A DNA stretch of 64,000 nucleotides from Listeria cossartiae subsp. cossartiae (GCF_014224155.1 NZ_JAASUI010000002.1:372001-436000), one strand, 5' to 3'; shown: positions 1 through 7,756, counted from the stretch's first letter. Numbers and translations: made by a program. The notes: generated from the letters alone by a model not told the origin.

Positions 1-758
1 ATACAGTGAAGTATCTCGGTTCAGCTAAGAAATACGACAAAAAGACTTTGATTATTACACGCGAAGGAAAAACCGCAAGAGCTAAATGGTATTATTGCAA
101 GCTAGGAAATACTAACATCGGTTGGATTGACTCACGAGCCTTTACAAATATTGGCAAACCAACAATTGCGGACACCGTTCCAGCTCTTTGGAACAGTAAA
201 AAAGCAATCATCACAACACGACCAAAAGGCACAACAGCAACAACGTACCTTTATCAAAAAAATAGTGCGGGCAATTGGTATGAAGTTCGTCATTTTACCA
301 GTCACATAGGCAAATGGGGCTTCGATCCGAAATTCTCTGAGAAAAGTTCTGGATCACCAGTCGGCGTTTACCGTACAGGCCTTGCTTTCGGGCAAAAAGG
401 TAATCCCGGTACGAAGCTAAGTTTTAAAGCAATCACTAACCGGAGTTACTGGATTTCTAATTCCAACGACAAATACTACAATACTTGGCAAGAACGCAAT
501 TCCTCAAGTTCTGCAGATGAAAAAATGAAGATTCCGCAGTACACGTATGGAATGGAAGTGAAATACAACGCTAACCATGTAAAAGGTAAAGGGTCCGCTG
601 TGTTTTATCATGTGGATTCACCAAAATATAATTACACATTAGGTTGCGTCTCGCAAAGTGAAGCCAATACAAAAGAAGTGCTAAAATTCGCGGATAAGAA
701 TACACTTATTGTGCTAGGCGAAGAGAGCCGAATAAAAACATTTTACGGTATAAATTAA
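1..758 (+). CDS. GW-module surface protein with L,D-transpeptidase-like domain (3' part)
   Basis: The frame is open from the left edge, so the start lies outside the window. The N-terminal part shown is a GW (SH3b-like) cell-wall anchoring module ending in GWIDSRAF, a module that binds lipoteichoic acid in Listeria. Residues from about 85 onward resemble YkuD-type L,D-transpeptidases: a PVGVY-type entry, a KGKGSAVFYHVD segment and a TLGCVS motif with the candidate catalytic Cys. It should act outside the cell on peptidoglycan. The order before the gluconate kinase matches the EGD-e GW protein Lmo2713 from memory. Whether it is catalytically active is inference. Confidence 0.8.
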   Translation, partial: TVKYLGSAKKYDKKTLIITREGKTARAKWYYCKLGNTNIGWIDSRAFTNIGKPTIADTVPALWNSKKAIITTRPKGTTATTYLYQKNSAGNWYEVRHFTSHIGKWGFDPKFSEKSSGSPVGVYRTGLAFGQKGNPGTKLSFKAITNRSYWISNSNDKYYNTWQERNSSSSADEKMKIPQYTYGMEVKYNANHVKGKGSAVFYHVDSPKYNYTLGCVSQSEANTKEVLKFADKNTLIVLGEESRIKTFYGIN

Positions 759-784
759 GCTAGAGAATTTCTCTAGCTTTTTTT
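755..784 (+). terminator. Rho-independent terminator after the GW protein
   Basis: The stem AAGCTAGAGAA/TTTCTCTAGCTT overlaps the stop codon and is followed directly by a T-run. Confidence 0.85.
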
Positions 785-871
785 ATTTGCTGAAAAAGCC
801 AAGTAGCCCAGCCCCAAAATTTATTCCATTTGACGTATAATAAAAAGAAAAGAAATCGTGGGGTGAATTGT

Positions 872-2386
872 TTGACGAGCAAATCATACATAATGGGCGT
901 GGACATTGGAACTTCAAGTACAAAGGCAGTGCTGTTTGACCAACGAGGAGAAGTGATCTTCCGGCAAGCGACGCATTATGAGCTAATTACCGACGAAACT
1001 GGAAAAGCCGAGGAGAGTCCCACCGAAATTTTTGAAGCAGTTTTAACATCCATAAAAGCAGTAATGAAAAACGTGAATAAAGATGAATTAGCGGGAATTT
1101 CGTTTAGTTCAGCGATGCATAGTTTAATTATGGTTGGGAGTAACGGAGAGCTTTTGACTGAATGTATCACTTGGGCGGACGGACGAAGCAGTGAGACGCT
1201 CGAAAAAGTAAAAAGGGATAATTACTTGTTTCAACTTTATGAAGCCACAGGGACGCCGATACACCCGATGAGCCCTTTTGCCAAAATTTGTTGGTTGAAA
1301 GAAGCGGAACCGAAATTGTTTAGTCGAGCAGAGAAATTTGTCGATATTAAATCGTATATTTTGTATCAGTTGTTTGGTGTCTGGGTGATGGATGAATCGT
1401 TAGCGTCGGGAACGGGACTTTACAATATTATGGAGCACGACTGGGAATTTGAAGCGATGGAAATTGTCAAACTAACACCCGACTTTCTACCAAAAGTGGT
1501 GCCGGAAACGTATCAATTAACTGGTGTGGAAAAAGAATACGCTAACATAATGGGGATTCCAGTAGACTTACCGTTTATCGTAGGTGGCAGTGACGGCGCG
1601 CTTGCTAATATTGGTATTCAAGCGACAGGTAGCAATGACGTTACCATTACAGTTGGCACAAGTGGTGCGGTTCGGAAGCTGACCAATCAATTCCAAATAG
1701 ATTCGCGCGGTCGGACATTTTGCTACGGAGCTGGAGATGGTTATTTTATCGCAGGTGGCGCAGTGAATAACGGTGGCAAAGTGGTCGATTGGGGACTACA
1801 TCAATTTGGCTCCCCAGAAGAAATTAGCCAGCGTGATTTTGCGAGTTTTATCGCGAAAATGGAAGAAGTTCCCCCTGGTGCAGCCGGTCTTTTGTTCCAG
1901 CCATATTTATTAGGAGAGCGCGCGCCGTTTTGGACTAATGATATTCGTGGTGGCTTCGTGGGACTGACAATCAACCATACGAAAGCACATTTTATTCGGG
2001 CCATTTTGGAAGGAATCGCGTTTAATCTTGCGGAAGTCTATGAGGCAGTTTCAGCACCGGACGATATTATTTATGTAACTGGCGGAATATCTGCGCACGA
2101 GGCTTGGTGCAAACTGCTGGCTGATATTTTGAACCGCGAGATACGTGTACCTCATACAATCGAAGGATCAAGCTTAGGCGCAGCAATTATCGGCATGCGT
2201 TCGCTAGGAATTTTAAAAGACTTGAACCTCAAACACACCCTGCCAATTAAAGCCGTATATCACCCAAGCGAAAATGTCGAAAAATATGCAGAACTACGCT
2301 TGATTTTCAAACAAGTCACGACACAGTTAATGTCTAGCTACAGCCAATTAAATAGTTGGCAAAAGAAGTTTGATATTAACAGCTAA
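872..2386 (+). CDS. gntK: FGGY-family carbohydrate kinase, probable gluconate kinase
   Basis: This 504-residue sugar kinase phosphorylates a polyhydroxy acid or sugar, most likely gluconate to 6-phosphogluconate, in the cytoplasm. The N-terminal phosphate loop GVDIGTSSTKAV, the central GGSDGALANIG segment and the late GGISAHEAW ATP-binding segment are all present, at normal family length. I chose the TTG at 872 because GGGGTG lies 6 nt upstream. The upstream ATG at 830 has no ribosome site and would add a non-homologous 14-residue extension. Substrate is inferred from family and context; other FGGY substrates are possible. Confidence 0.85.
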   Translation: MTSKSYIMGVDIGTSSTKAVLFDQRGEVIFRQATHYELITDETGKAEESPTEIFEAVLTSIKAVMKNVNKDELAGISFSSAMHSLIMVGSNGELLTECITWADGRSSETLEKVKRDNYLFQLYEATGTPIHPMSPFAKICWLKEAEPKLFSRAEKFVDIKSYILYQLFGVWVMDESLASGTGLYNIMEHDWEFEAMEIVKLTPDFLPKVVPETYQLTGVEKEYANIMGIPVDLPFIVGGSDGALANIGIQATGSNDVTITVGTSGAVRKLTNQFQIDSRGRTFCYGAGDGYFIAGGAVNNGGKVVDWGLHQFGSPEEISQRDFASFIAKMEEVPPGAAGLLFQPYLLGERAPFWTNDIRGGFVGLTINHTKAHFIRAILEGIAFNLAEVYEAVSAPDDIIYVTGGISAHEAWCKLLADILNREIRVPHTIEGSSLGAAIIGMRSLGILKDLNLKHTLPIKAVYHPSENVEKYAELRLIFKQVTTQLMSSYSQLNSWQKKFDINS

Positions 2387-2444
2387 ATTTTGGAATTCAT
2401 GATATAATCACTAAAAGAAAAGTGATAACGAGGGGGAGAAAACC

Positions 2445-2540
2445 ATGAATAAAAAAATAGTATGGATCGCTTTAACGCTAGTAGGCATTTGTGTAGTTGG
2501 TACGATTATCGCAGCAATCATGAGTGTTTACTTACGTTAA
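2445..2540 (+). CDS. 31-residue membrane peptide
   Basis: The short ORF starts at an ATG behind a strong GAGGGGGAG ribosome site. It encodes two Lys residues, one continuous hydrophobic segment (about residues 5-28) and a C-terminal YLR, so it looks like a single-pass inner-membrane miniprotein. A TATAAT-like box sits at about 2401-2407. I cannot assign a function. Size and shape resemble the stressosome-anchoring Firmicutes miniprotein Prli42, but I do not claim orthology. Confidence 0.6.
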   Translation: MNKKIVWIALTLVGICVVGTIIAAIMSVYLR

Positions 2541-2658
2541 AAAATATTTCCTTTCCGCTTGCACTTTCTACATGAAAAAGGTACACTAGTAATTGAGCTC
2601 TTTTCAGAGTTTGCGCTAAATAATTTTTTATTTGGCACTTAATTATTGGTAGCAAATT

Positions 2659-2930
2659 TGTCGTGCTAGACGGGGAGGTAGCGGCGCCCTGTAACCCGCA
2701 ATCCGCTCTAGCGGGGTTGAATTCCTCATTTGAGGCATCGTAATTGTTTGGTCTGCCCTTGACAAGTGGTGTTGAAGGTTGGGTCTTGCGCAATGGGAAC
2801 CTGTGAACCATGTCAGGTCCGGAAGGAAGCAGCATTAAGCAGTGCTTCTCATGTGCCGCGAGGTTGCCTGGCCCGAGCTAACTATCAGGGTAACGCAGGT
2901 GATTGCATGTCGATATGAGGTGCGCGACAC
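2659..2930 (+). ncRNA. ffs: Signal recognition particle RNA (large Bacillus-type scRNA)
   Basis: The conserved SRP domain is visible at about 2805-2835: GTCAGGTCCGGAAGGAAGCA, the asymmetric loop and tetraloop region bound by Ffh. The 5' end GTCGTGC (2660-2666) can pair with GCGCGAC (2922-2928), closing a molecule of about 270 nt, as expected for the Alu-containing Firmicutes form. An ORF overlapping the minus strand here is a shadow. Confidence 0.93.
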
Positions 2931-2947
2931 TAATTTTAAATATATTA

Positions 2948-2984
2948 AAGGACTATTTTGCCTAGCGCAGAGTAGTCTTTTTTC
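2948..2984 (+). terminator. Terminator of SRP RNA
   Basis: GGACTA pairs with TAGTCT around a loop and is followed by a T-run, just after the SRP RNA 3' end. Confidence 0.7.
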
Positions 2985-3077
2985 TACAAACATCGCCTAT
3001 TCTTACAAAATAATGTATAATGCTACATAAACTGGTACAATATAAAATAGTAAAGCAATTCATGACAAAGGATGAAA

Positions 3078-3722
3078 ATGATGCAACAACTAAAATCAAA
3101 AAAGAAATGGCTACCGGCTCTAATCATCGCAATTTTAATAGGGATTATTGCAATCTTAGCAATTATGTTCGGTCTTTTTCAGCGCCAAGAAGTGTTTGAT
3201 AAGTATGAAGTAGCTTACGAAATCGACGGCAAATTATATGAAGTTTTCCCAATTAGCGCGACAGATATTGGCGTCGATAAGAAATCCAAAGATAAAAATC
3301 TTTATTTCCGCGTGAACAGTTACTACAATATCGATTATTTATTCCGCCTCGCTTATAAACAATACGAAATCAATGAACCATCTAAAAATAAATATTACTC
3401 CGGCCTAATCGATTATAGCGTCGCAGATAACGCCTACGTGACCCAAAAAGACGTCTATATAACAAACAATGAATCCTATGCAACCTACGACTTTTTCGAC
3501 AAAAACGGTAAGAAAATCTATACCTACAATCCCGAAGAAACGTCCAATGATGATTACATCGTGCGCATCAAACCAACAATTCTACAAGGGTACGAAAAAA
3601 GTGATATTGGTAGTTACGATGATTATCTAAATATTACGGCACTTTTTAAAGATAAATTAGGCATGGACGTAAAAGTCCGAATTGATGATGATAAAGAAAT
3701 GGTTATTTTCTCTATAAAATAA
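3078..3722 (+). CDS. Membrane-anchored protein of unknown function
   Basis: The protein is about 214 residues: a Lys-rich N-terminus, one long hydrophobic segment (about residues 10-33) and a hydrophilic Asp/Lys/Tyr-rich domain that should lie outside the membrane. AAAGGA at 3068-3073 best fits ATG 3078 or 3081 rather than ATG 3072. There is no lipobox and I recognise no domain. It is monocistronic, between the SRP RNA terminator and its own terminator. Confidence 0.7.
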   Translation: MMQQLKSKKKWLPALIIAILIGIIAILAIMFGLFQRQEVFDKYEVAYEIDGKLYEVFPISATDIGVDKKSKDKNLYFRVNSYYNIDYLFRLAYKQYEINEPSKNKYYSGLIDYSVADNAYVTQKDVYITNNESYATYDFFDKNGKKIYTYNPEETSNDDYIVRIKPTILQGYEKSDIGSYDDYLNITALFKDKLGMDVKVRIDDDKEMVIFSIK

Positions 3723-3755
3723 AAAAGAGCATCCAGGTGGGTGCTCTTTTTTACT
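3722..3755. terminator. Bidirectional terminator
   Basis: AAAAAGAGCATCC and GGGTGCTCTTTTT form a hairpin with A-run and T-run on its two sides. It can serve the plus-strand membrane protein and the decayed minus-strand gene that ends at 3751. Confidence 0.8.
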
Positions 3756-4030
3756 TAGTAACATAATATGAAATCATAGCTCCAATAGCAATTGCTACTA
3801 ATTCAGATGTCGTTCCTCTTCAAAAATTTTTAAATTAGACTCAGACATAGTAGAATAATCATCATCTGTAATTTGATAACTTATTTTAAAAGCCCCATAA
3901 AGTTTTAAAAATATCATCCAAATTTTGTAAATCAGCAGAGGTAACTTCTATTGTTTTGAAATTATCATTTTTGGTTAGGATCTTCGCCCTTTTTTAGTAA
4001 ATAGCAATCATGTTCTAATATTCACATAGA
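3751..4030 (-). pseudogene. Decayed minus-strand gene with frameshifts
   Basis: Read on the minus strand, coherent peptide pieces appear in successive frames: one containing FKTIEVTSADLQNLDDIFKT, one with FKISYQITDDDYSTMSES, and a C-terminal piece SELVAIAIGAMISYYVTK ending at a TAA in the terminator. At least two frameshifts separate them and no start is visible. The last piece looks like a membrane segment. Family not recognised. It may be a small bacteriocin-immunity or phage-type relic, but that is a guess. Confidence 0.5.
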
Positions 4031-4085
4031 CTCGAATTTTGCTAATATCCCTGATATGGTTGCGCTTTCACTATCTATTTCTACA

Positions 4086-4094
4086 TGCTATAAT
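4086..4094 (+). promoter_or_regulatory. Extended -10 promoter of the type I toxin
   Basis: TGCTATAAT is a TG-extended -10 box about 60 nt upstream of the toxin leader ORF. The -35 match is poor. Confidence 0.5.
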
Positions 4095-4154
4095 ATGATA
4101 AGTAAGCAAGTTTATGGTGGTGGCTAGCTCTTTCAACAAGGAAGGGTGATGCCT

Positions 4155-4190
4155 ATGAATATTTTTGTTAGGATTGCCTGGAAGGGATAA
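4155..4190 (+). CDS. 11-residue leader ORF coupled to the toxin
   Basis: A GAAGGGTGAT ribosome site precedes an ATG that encodes 11 residues ending TAA. Its last codons carry the GGAAGGGA that is the ribosome site of the toxin start 4 nt further on, so translation may be coupled. Confidence 0.4.
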   Translation: MNIFVRIAWKG

Positions 4191-4193
4191 CCC

Positions 4194-4280
4194 ATGACCG
4201 TTTATGAAGCACTGTCTTTTGCAGTTGCTTTTGCAACCCTTGTGTTGCTATTGAACAGTCAAAATAACAAAAAAAAATAA
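4194..4280 (+). CDS. Holin-like type I toxin peptide (TxpA/BsrG-like)
   Basis: This 28-residue peptide begins MTVYEALSFAVAFATL, the typical opening of the putative holin-like toxin family, with one transmembrane helix and a polar NNKKK tail. Such peptides insert into the membrane and are kept silent by an antisense RNA overlapping the mRNA 3' end. The ribosome site GGAAGGGA lies inside the end of the leader ORF. It is followed by a bidirectional terminator and a convergent promoter, matching the tail-to-tail type I layout. Toxicity is inferred from the family. Confidence 0.72.
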   Translation: MTVYEALSFAVAFATLVLLLNSQNNKKK

Positions 4281-4316
4281 CCACTTGTTAACTTTTGGCG
4301 AAGTTAGTGGTTATTT
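4275..4316. terminator. Bidirectional terminator within the toxin-antitoxin overlap
   Basis: AATAACCACT (4276-4285) pairs with AGTGGTTATT (4306-4315). There is a T-run on the plus side and a long T-run when read on the minus strand, so it can end both RNAs. Confidence 0.7.
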
Positions 4317-4359
4317 TATAACTATTTAGCTAGTGGCCACCTTAATTGGGCTTACACTT

Positions 4360-4390
4360 GAGAGTCATGTTAGCGCATGGCTCTCTTTTC
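4360..4390 (+). terminator. Second hairpin downstream of the toxin
   Basis: GAGAGTCAT pairs with ATGGCTCTC and is followed by TTTT. It would be the distal end of a read-through toxin mRNA, creating the overlap with the antisense RNA. Confidence 0.55.
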
Positions 4391-4528
4391 ATTTATATGA
4401 TACCACATTTTCAGTGAAATAAACAACCTTAATGATGGTATCTGTATTCATTTACTAAATTTGAATTTTTATTATAATCTTAACTAACAAACAAATTTTT
4501 ACTATCTATTAAGAGGTATAACTTTCTT

Positions 4529-4687
4529 CTATTTATTATCGTCTGCTTTCTTTTCAGCATCTTGCTTCTTTTGTTCTTCGACGGTTGCTGGTTCTTTTAT
4601 ATCATCGGGAAACACGATTGAAAAATGTTCTTTTTTGACCACTTTGCTATTTTTTGACTCTTCCGGCATATCTCGTTTGACTGCCAT
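4529..4687 (-). CDS. Small hydrophilic protein, 52 residues
   Basis: On the minus strand an ATG at 4687 follows GAGGTGATAATT, a good ribosome site with near-ideal spacing. The product starts MAVKRDMPEESKN and is rich in Lys, Glu and Asp, ending in a charged tail. It has no membrane segment or Cys and looks like an unstructured or small accessory protein. Family not recognised. Base composition matches its neighbours. Confidence 0.6.
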   Translation of the reverse strand: MAVKRDMPEESKNSKVVKKEHFSIVFPDDIKEPATVEEQKKQDAEKKADDNK

Positions 4688-4762
4688 AATTATCACCTCG
4701 ACTCGTTGGTATTGCTTATCTTATGCTCATTATAACACAGAACCAAAAATGGATAAATTAAT

Positions 4763-4816
4763 AAAACTGTGTAATGTTAACGCTTACTTACACAGTTTTT
4801 TACGATATGTGTGTAA
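4763..4816 (+). promoter_or_regulatory. Upstream activator sites for the sigma-54 promoter
   Basis: A perfect 12-bp inverted repeat (AAAACTGTGTAA at 4763-4774, TTACACAGTTTT at 4788-4799) is followed by TGTGTGTAA at 4808-4816. It lies 70-125 bp upstream of the -24 element, the usual place for an enhancer-binding protein. The same core occurs at the second PTS operon near 36.8 kb. Confidence 0.65.
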
Positions 4817-4884
4817 TATGACTCTAGATGTAAAAAAGATAAGGTTTACAAGAGATTAACGTATATTTTTTCCTAAAATAGTAC

Positions 4885-4901
4885 TTGGCACGGAAATTGC
4901 A
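4885..4901 (+). promoter_or_regulatory. Sigma-54 (-24/-12) promoter of the PTS IIC operon
   Basis: TTGGCACGGAAATTGCA matches the TGGCAC-N5-TTGC consensus, with the GG and GC dinucleotides 12 bp apart. Transcription would start near 4912, leaving a leader of about 215 nt before the IIC gene. Confidence 0.88.
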
Positions 4902-4987
4902 ATAGATTAAAGTGAATCTAAATGTAAGCCTTATCATGAAACGGAGAGGAGGGCTCCCAAAAATTCACGAGGTCGTGCAAAGATTCC

Positions 4988-5035
4988 ATCTGATTTGTTC
5001 TAGTAATGGGGATTGCTAGGACAAAGTAAACAGAT
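4988..5035 (+). other. Strong leader hairpin upstream of the IIC gene
   Basis: TTTGTTCTAGTAAT (4994-5007) pairs with ATTGCTAGGACAAA (5012-5025) across a GGGG loop, extended by ATCTG/CAGAT. That is 14 pairs with two G-U. No T-run follows, so it is not a classical terminator. Role unknown. Confidence 0.55.
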
Positions 5036-5128
5036 ATAGCTGATAAACTTAAAGGGAAATATACATAAAAATTATATTTTGTTTAAGAGATGAGCGCTAA
5101 ATAAAAAAGCTTTACGGGAGGATAAAAT

Positions 5129-6493
5129 ATGAATGGATTAACAGCATTTTTAGAAAAGTATTTTGTGCCGGTAGCAGCAAAAATTGGTTCACAAAAACAT
5201 CTAGTTGCATTACGTGATGCTTTTATTTCAACAATGCCAATCACTATGGCTGGGTCAATTGCAGTACTTTTAAATGCGTTTTTTAGGGATTTTCCAACTG
5301 ACTGGGGATGGACAGGATTTGTGGAAGCGATGCAACCACTTATCGGAATTAATGGATATGTATACAATGGGACGTTAGCAATTGTTTCAATTATTTTTGC
5401 CTTTTCACTAGGGTATAATTTATCAAAAGCATATGAAGTGGATCGATTAGCTGGGGGGCTAGTTTCTCTTGCTGCTTTTGTTATGAACTTAACTGTTACT
5501 GTAAGCTTAGATGCAGTAAAAGCTGCGATTGCGGCTTCTAATGCAAATTTCGATGTAAATACTTTACCAAAAGAATTTGCTGGAATTTACGGATTCTTTA
5601 GCCTAAGCCAAGTAAATGGTACCGGCTTGTTTACCGCAATGATTTTCGGTTTTATATCAACTATTATTTATGCGAAATTAATGCGCAGAAATATTATTAT
5701 CAAAATGCCAGATTCTGTTCCACCGGCTGTAAGTAAAGCTTTCGCGGCGATCATTCCTGCGTTAGTTGCACTTTATGTTGTTGGTATTATTGACTGGGCA
5801 TTCTTCAAAATCACAAATATGGACGTTATTACTTGGATTTCCAAAACAATTCAAGAACCGCTATTATCACTATCGCAAGGCTACGGAGCTGTTTTACTAG
5901 TTACTTTCTTAGTACAATTACTATGGTTCTTCGGGATTCATGGTCCGAACGTACTTGCTCCGGTTCTAGAATCACTTTGGGGTACAGCACAACTACAAAA
6001 CATTAGTGCGGCACAAGAAGGCGCTAAATTACCATTCGAATGGGTACGTGGTTCTTTCGATGCGTACGTATGGATGGGTGGTTCAGGCGGTACACTTGTA
6101 TTAATTATCGCGTTACTAATGTTCTCGAAACGAGCGGATGCACGAACAGTTGCGAAATTGTCTCTTGCACCAGGTATATTTAATATTAACGAACCAATCA
6201 TGTTTGGTTTACCGATCGTATTAAATACAATTTACTTAATACCATTCCTAATCGCGCCAATGGTAATGGTAACAATCGCTTACTTTGCAACAACACTCGG
6301 CATTGTCGGTCCAGTTAAAATTGCAGTAGTTTGGGTAATGCCGCCACTTCTGAATTCCTTCTTAGCAACCGGGGGAGATTGGATGGCACCAGTAATTTCA
6401 CTCATAAATATGGTCGTCGCGTTCTTGATTTGGGTACCATTTGTTATTACCGCAAATCGCGTTGGTGTACCAGAAGAAGAGATGAAAGCTTAG
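5129..6493 (+). CDS. PTS system, Lac-family EIIC (cellobiose/beta-glucoside type)
   Basis: This 454-residue polytopic membrane permease is the IIC component that imports a disaccharide such as cellobiose. It has about ten hydrophobic segments, the MPDSVPPAVSKAFAA segment and the NINEPIMFGLPIVLN substrate-site motif of the family. GGGAGG lies 7 nt before the ATG. No IIA or IIB gene adjoins it, so it probably uses partners encoded elsewhere, for instance the IIA and IIB at 34.6-36.7 kb whose promoter carries the same operator. Expression needs sigma-54 and a LevR/CelR-type activator not encoded here. Confidence 0.92.
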   Translation: MNGLTAFLEKYFVPVAAKIGSQKHLVALRDAFISTMPITMAGSIAVLLNAFFRDFPTDWGWTGFVEAMQPLIGINGYVYNGTLAIVSIIFAFSLGYNLSKAYEVDRLAGGLVSLAAFVMNLTVTVSLDAVKAAIAASNANFDVNTLPKEFAGIYGFFSLSQVNGTGLFTAMIFGFISTIIYAKLMRRNIIIKMPDSVPPAVSKAFAAIIPALVALYVVGIIDWAFFKITNMDVITWISKTIQEPLLSLSQGYGAVLLVTFLVQLLWFFGIHGPNVLAPVLESLWGTAQLQNISAAQEGAKLPFEWVRGSFDAYVWMGGSGGTLVLIIALLMFSKRADARTVAKLSLAPGIFNINEPIMFGLPIVLNTIYLIPFLIAPMVMVTIAYFATTLGIVGPVKIAVVWVMPPLLNSFLATGGDWMAPVISLINMVVAFLIWVPFVITANRVGVPEEEMKA

Positions 6494-6627
6494 AAAATAA
6501 TAAGTTTCTGGCTAGGTGCAGCTAAATTGTGCCTAGCCAGTATATCATGTAGGAATTCCTGCACCATTTTTATTCATTGCAAGAAGTGAAAGATAAAGTT
6601 AAACTATATAAAAGGAGGTTTTTTTAA

Positions 6628-6849
6628 ATGATTATTCTTAACTGTCCAATGAAGCGAGATTACATTACTGAATTATTAGAGACATACGATAAAGACGGTG
6701 TAACTTTTAAAAAAATAGATGAAAAAGGCATGAAACTTACTTTTGAAACAAATATTGAAGACGAAGAAAAGGCAGCAAAAATCGCTAAAGAAACTATTAA
6801 AGCAACTGAAATAGGCTCTGTACTCTATTTCCAAGTTAGTGTGGGTTGA
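6628..6849 (+). CDS. Small cytoplasmic protein of unknown function
   Basis: The product is 73 residues, acidic, alternating Lys/Glu with a KAAKIAKETIKAT helix and a beta-like end. AAAGGAGG precedes the ATG at good spacing. It lies downstream of the PTS IIC and overlaps the next small gene's region, suggesting one operon. Family not recognised. Confidence 0.65.
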   Translation: MIILNCPMKRDYITELLETYDKDGVTFKKIDEKGMKLTFETNIEDEEKAAKIAKETIKATEIGSVLYFQVSVG

Positions 6850-6851
6850 AG

Positions 6852-7034
6852 ATGAAAATTGTTAATGCACTATTTCTTATTAGTATAGGTCTTATTATTA
6901 TTATGTTTAGTCCTTCTTATGGAAAAGATGGAATGGCTAGTGTACCTCTTCTAGTTACAGGACTTGCGGTTGTTTTAATCGGCAGTGTTTTCATTGTGCT
7001 AAAAATCCGTAAAGATAAGAAAGAAAAGAATTAG
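6852..7034 (+). CDS. Small two-helix membrane protein
   Basis: About 60 residues with two hydrophobic segments separated by a short polar turn (PSYGKDGMAS) and a basic KIRKDKKEKN tail. I took the ATG at 6852; a TTG at 6846 overlaps the previous stop. It probably depends on coupling to the upstream gene, since no clear ribosome site is seen. Function unknown. Confidence 0.55.
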   Translation: MKIVNALFLISIGLIIIMFSPSYGKDGMASVPLLVTGLAVVLIGSVFIVLKIRKDKKEKN

Positions 7035-7051
7035 AAGGAGTCGATTGAAAA

Positions 7052-7516
7052 GTGAATGTCACACAGAAATTATATATATCCCAAAAAGAATGCTTTGATA
7101 CACTTGTGAGCTCAGCAATCTATGACGTAAAAAATGCCACTGGTAAAACGCTGCAAGTACGCAAATTAGAAGGATATAAATACCAACGGACAATGTCTAA
7201 CGGCGCGCTTGCGACAACGAAAATTGTGAAAGTGCAACCTAATGAACTTTATCAATTCGAAACAAGCAGTCGAGTAAACAAACATACAACGACATATACG
7301 ATCAAATCTACAAGCGAAACAACTTGCGAAGTGACGTATAACGAATTAATCGAAACGGAAAAAGCAATGAATAAAATGAATAATATTATTGTTGGTTTTA
7401 TGTTTGGTTTCTTCCGGAAAAAACGTGTGAAAAACTTGCTGAGATCGATTGAGCTTTCCGTTATTAATGAGAGTAAGAAAAAGCAAGAGAAGTTAGCTGC
7501 TAAAAGTGAACAGTGA
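7052..7516 (+). CDS. DUF3284-like protein
   Basis: This 154-residue protein starts at GTG behind GAAGGAG. Its START/SRPBCC-like beta pattern (VTQKLYISQKECFDTLV ... YQFETSSRVNKHTTTYTI) and basic C-terminus resemble the DUF3284 family, which often accompanies Lac-family PTS genes in Listeria. It is the last gene of the operon before the promoter of dnaX. The biochemical role is unknown. Confidence 0.65.
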   Translation: MNVTQKLYISQKECFDTLVSSAIYDVKNATGKTLQVRKLEGYKYQRTMSNGALATTKIVKVQPNELYQFETSSRVNKHTTTYTIKSTSETTCEVTYNELIETEKAMNKMNNIIVGFMFGFFRKKRVKNLLRSIELSVINESKKKQEKLAAKSEQ

Positions 7517-7688
7517 GGGTTTGGAATCGGGCTTTTTCGGGGGTCTGGTTCTTTTTTTGTTTTTGGGTTGGGGGTGGATGGTTTTTGGAGGCTAGCCCGA
7601 CTCAGGATGTTTTGAAACTTCTATTAAGGATTAAATCATCGCTGCGCTCAGATTTATATTGAAGAACTAAATCAAAATAAAGTACATT

Positions 7689-7717
7689 TTGAAAGTTCTT
7701 CAACAATACGTTATAAT
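7689..7717 (+). promoter_or_regulatory. Sigma-A promoter of dnaX
   Basis: TTGAAA (7689-7694), a 17-bp spacer and TATAAT (7712-7717) form a near-consensus vegetative promoter 40 bp before the dnaX start. Confidence 0.8.
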
Positions 7718-7756
7718 AAAACTACTAAAATGGTTTTAGGTGAAGGAGAGTGGCAG

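Larger units (their letters stand above)
4270..4392 (-). ncRNA. Candidate antisense antitoxin RNA
   Basis: A minus-strand promoter with a TGG-extended TATCAT box lies at 4397-4402. An RNA starting near 4390 and ending at the bidirectional hairpin would be about 110-120 nt and antisense to the 3' part of the toxin mRNA if that mRNA extends to the second hairpin at 4360-4390. I recall that the Listeria small RNA Rli50 was mapped in this neighbourhood, but cannot confirm identity. Confidence 0.45.

Noticed and set aside
2518..2835. Minus-strand 105-residue ORF across the SRP RNA
   Set aside because: It lies antisense to a structured RNA gene and has no ribosome site or recognisable domain.
2842..3030. 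Plus-strand 62-residue ORF overlapping the SRP RNA 3' end and terminator
   Set aside because: It overlaps RNA gene and terminator sequence, with no ribosome site.
4635..4859. Plus-strand 74-residue ORF
   Set aside because: It runs over the small minus-strand gene and the activator repeats; no ribosome site or coding character.
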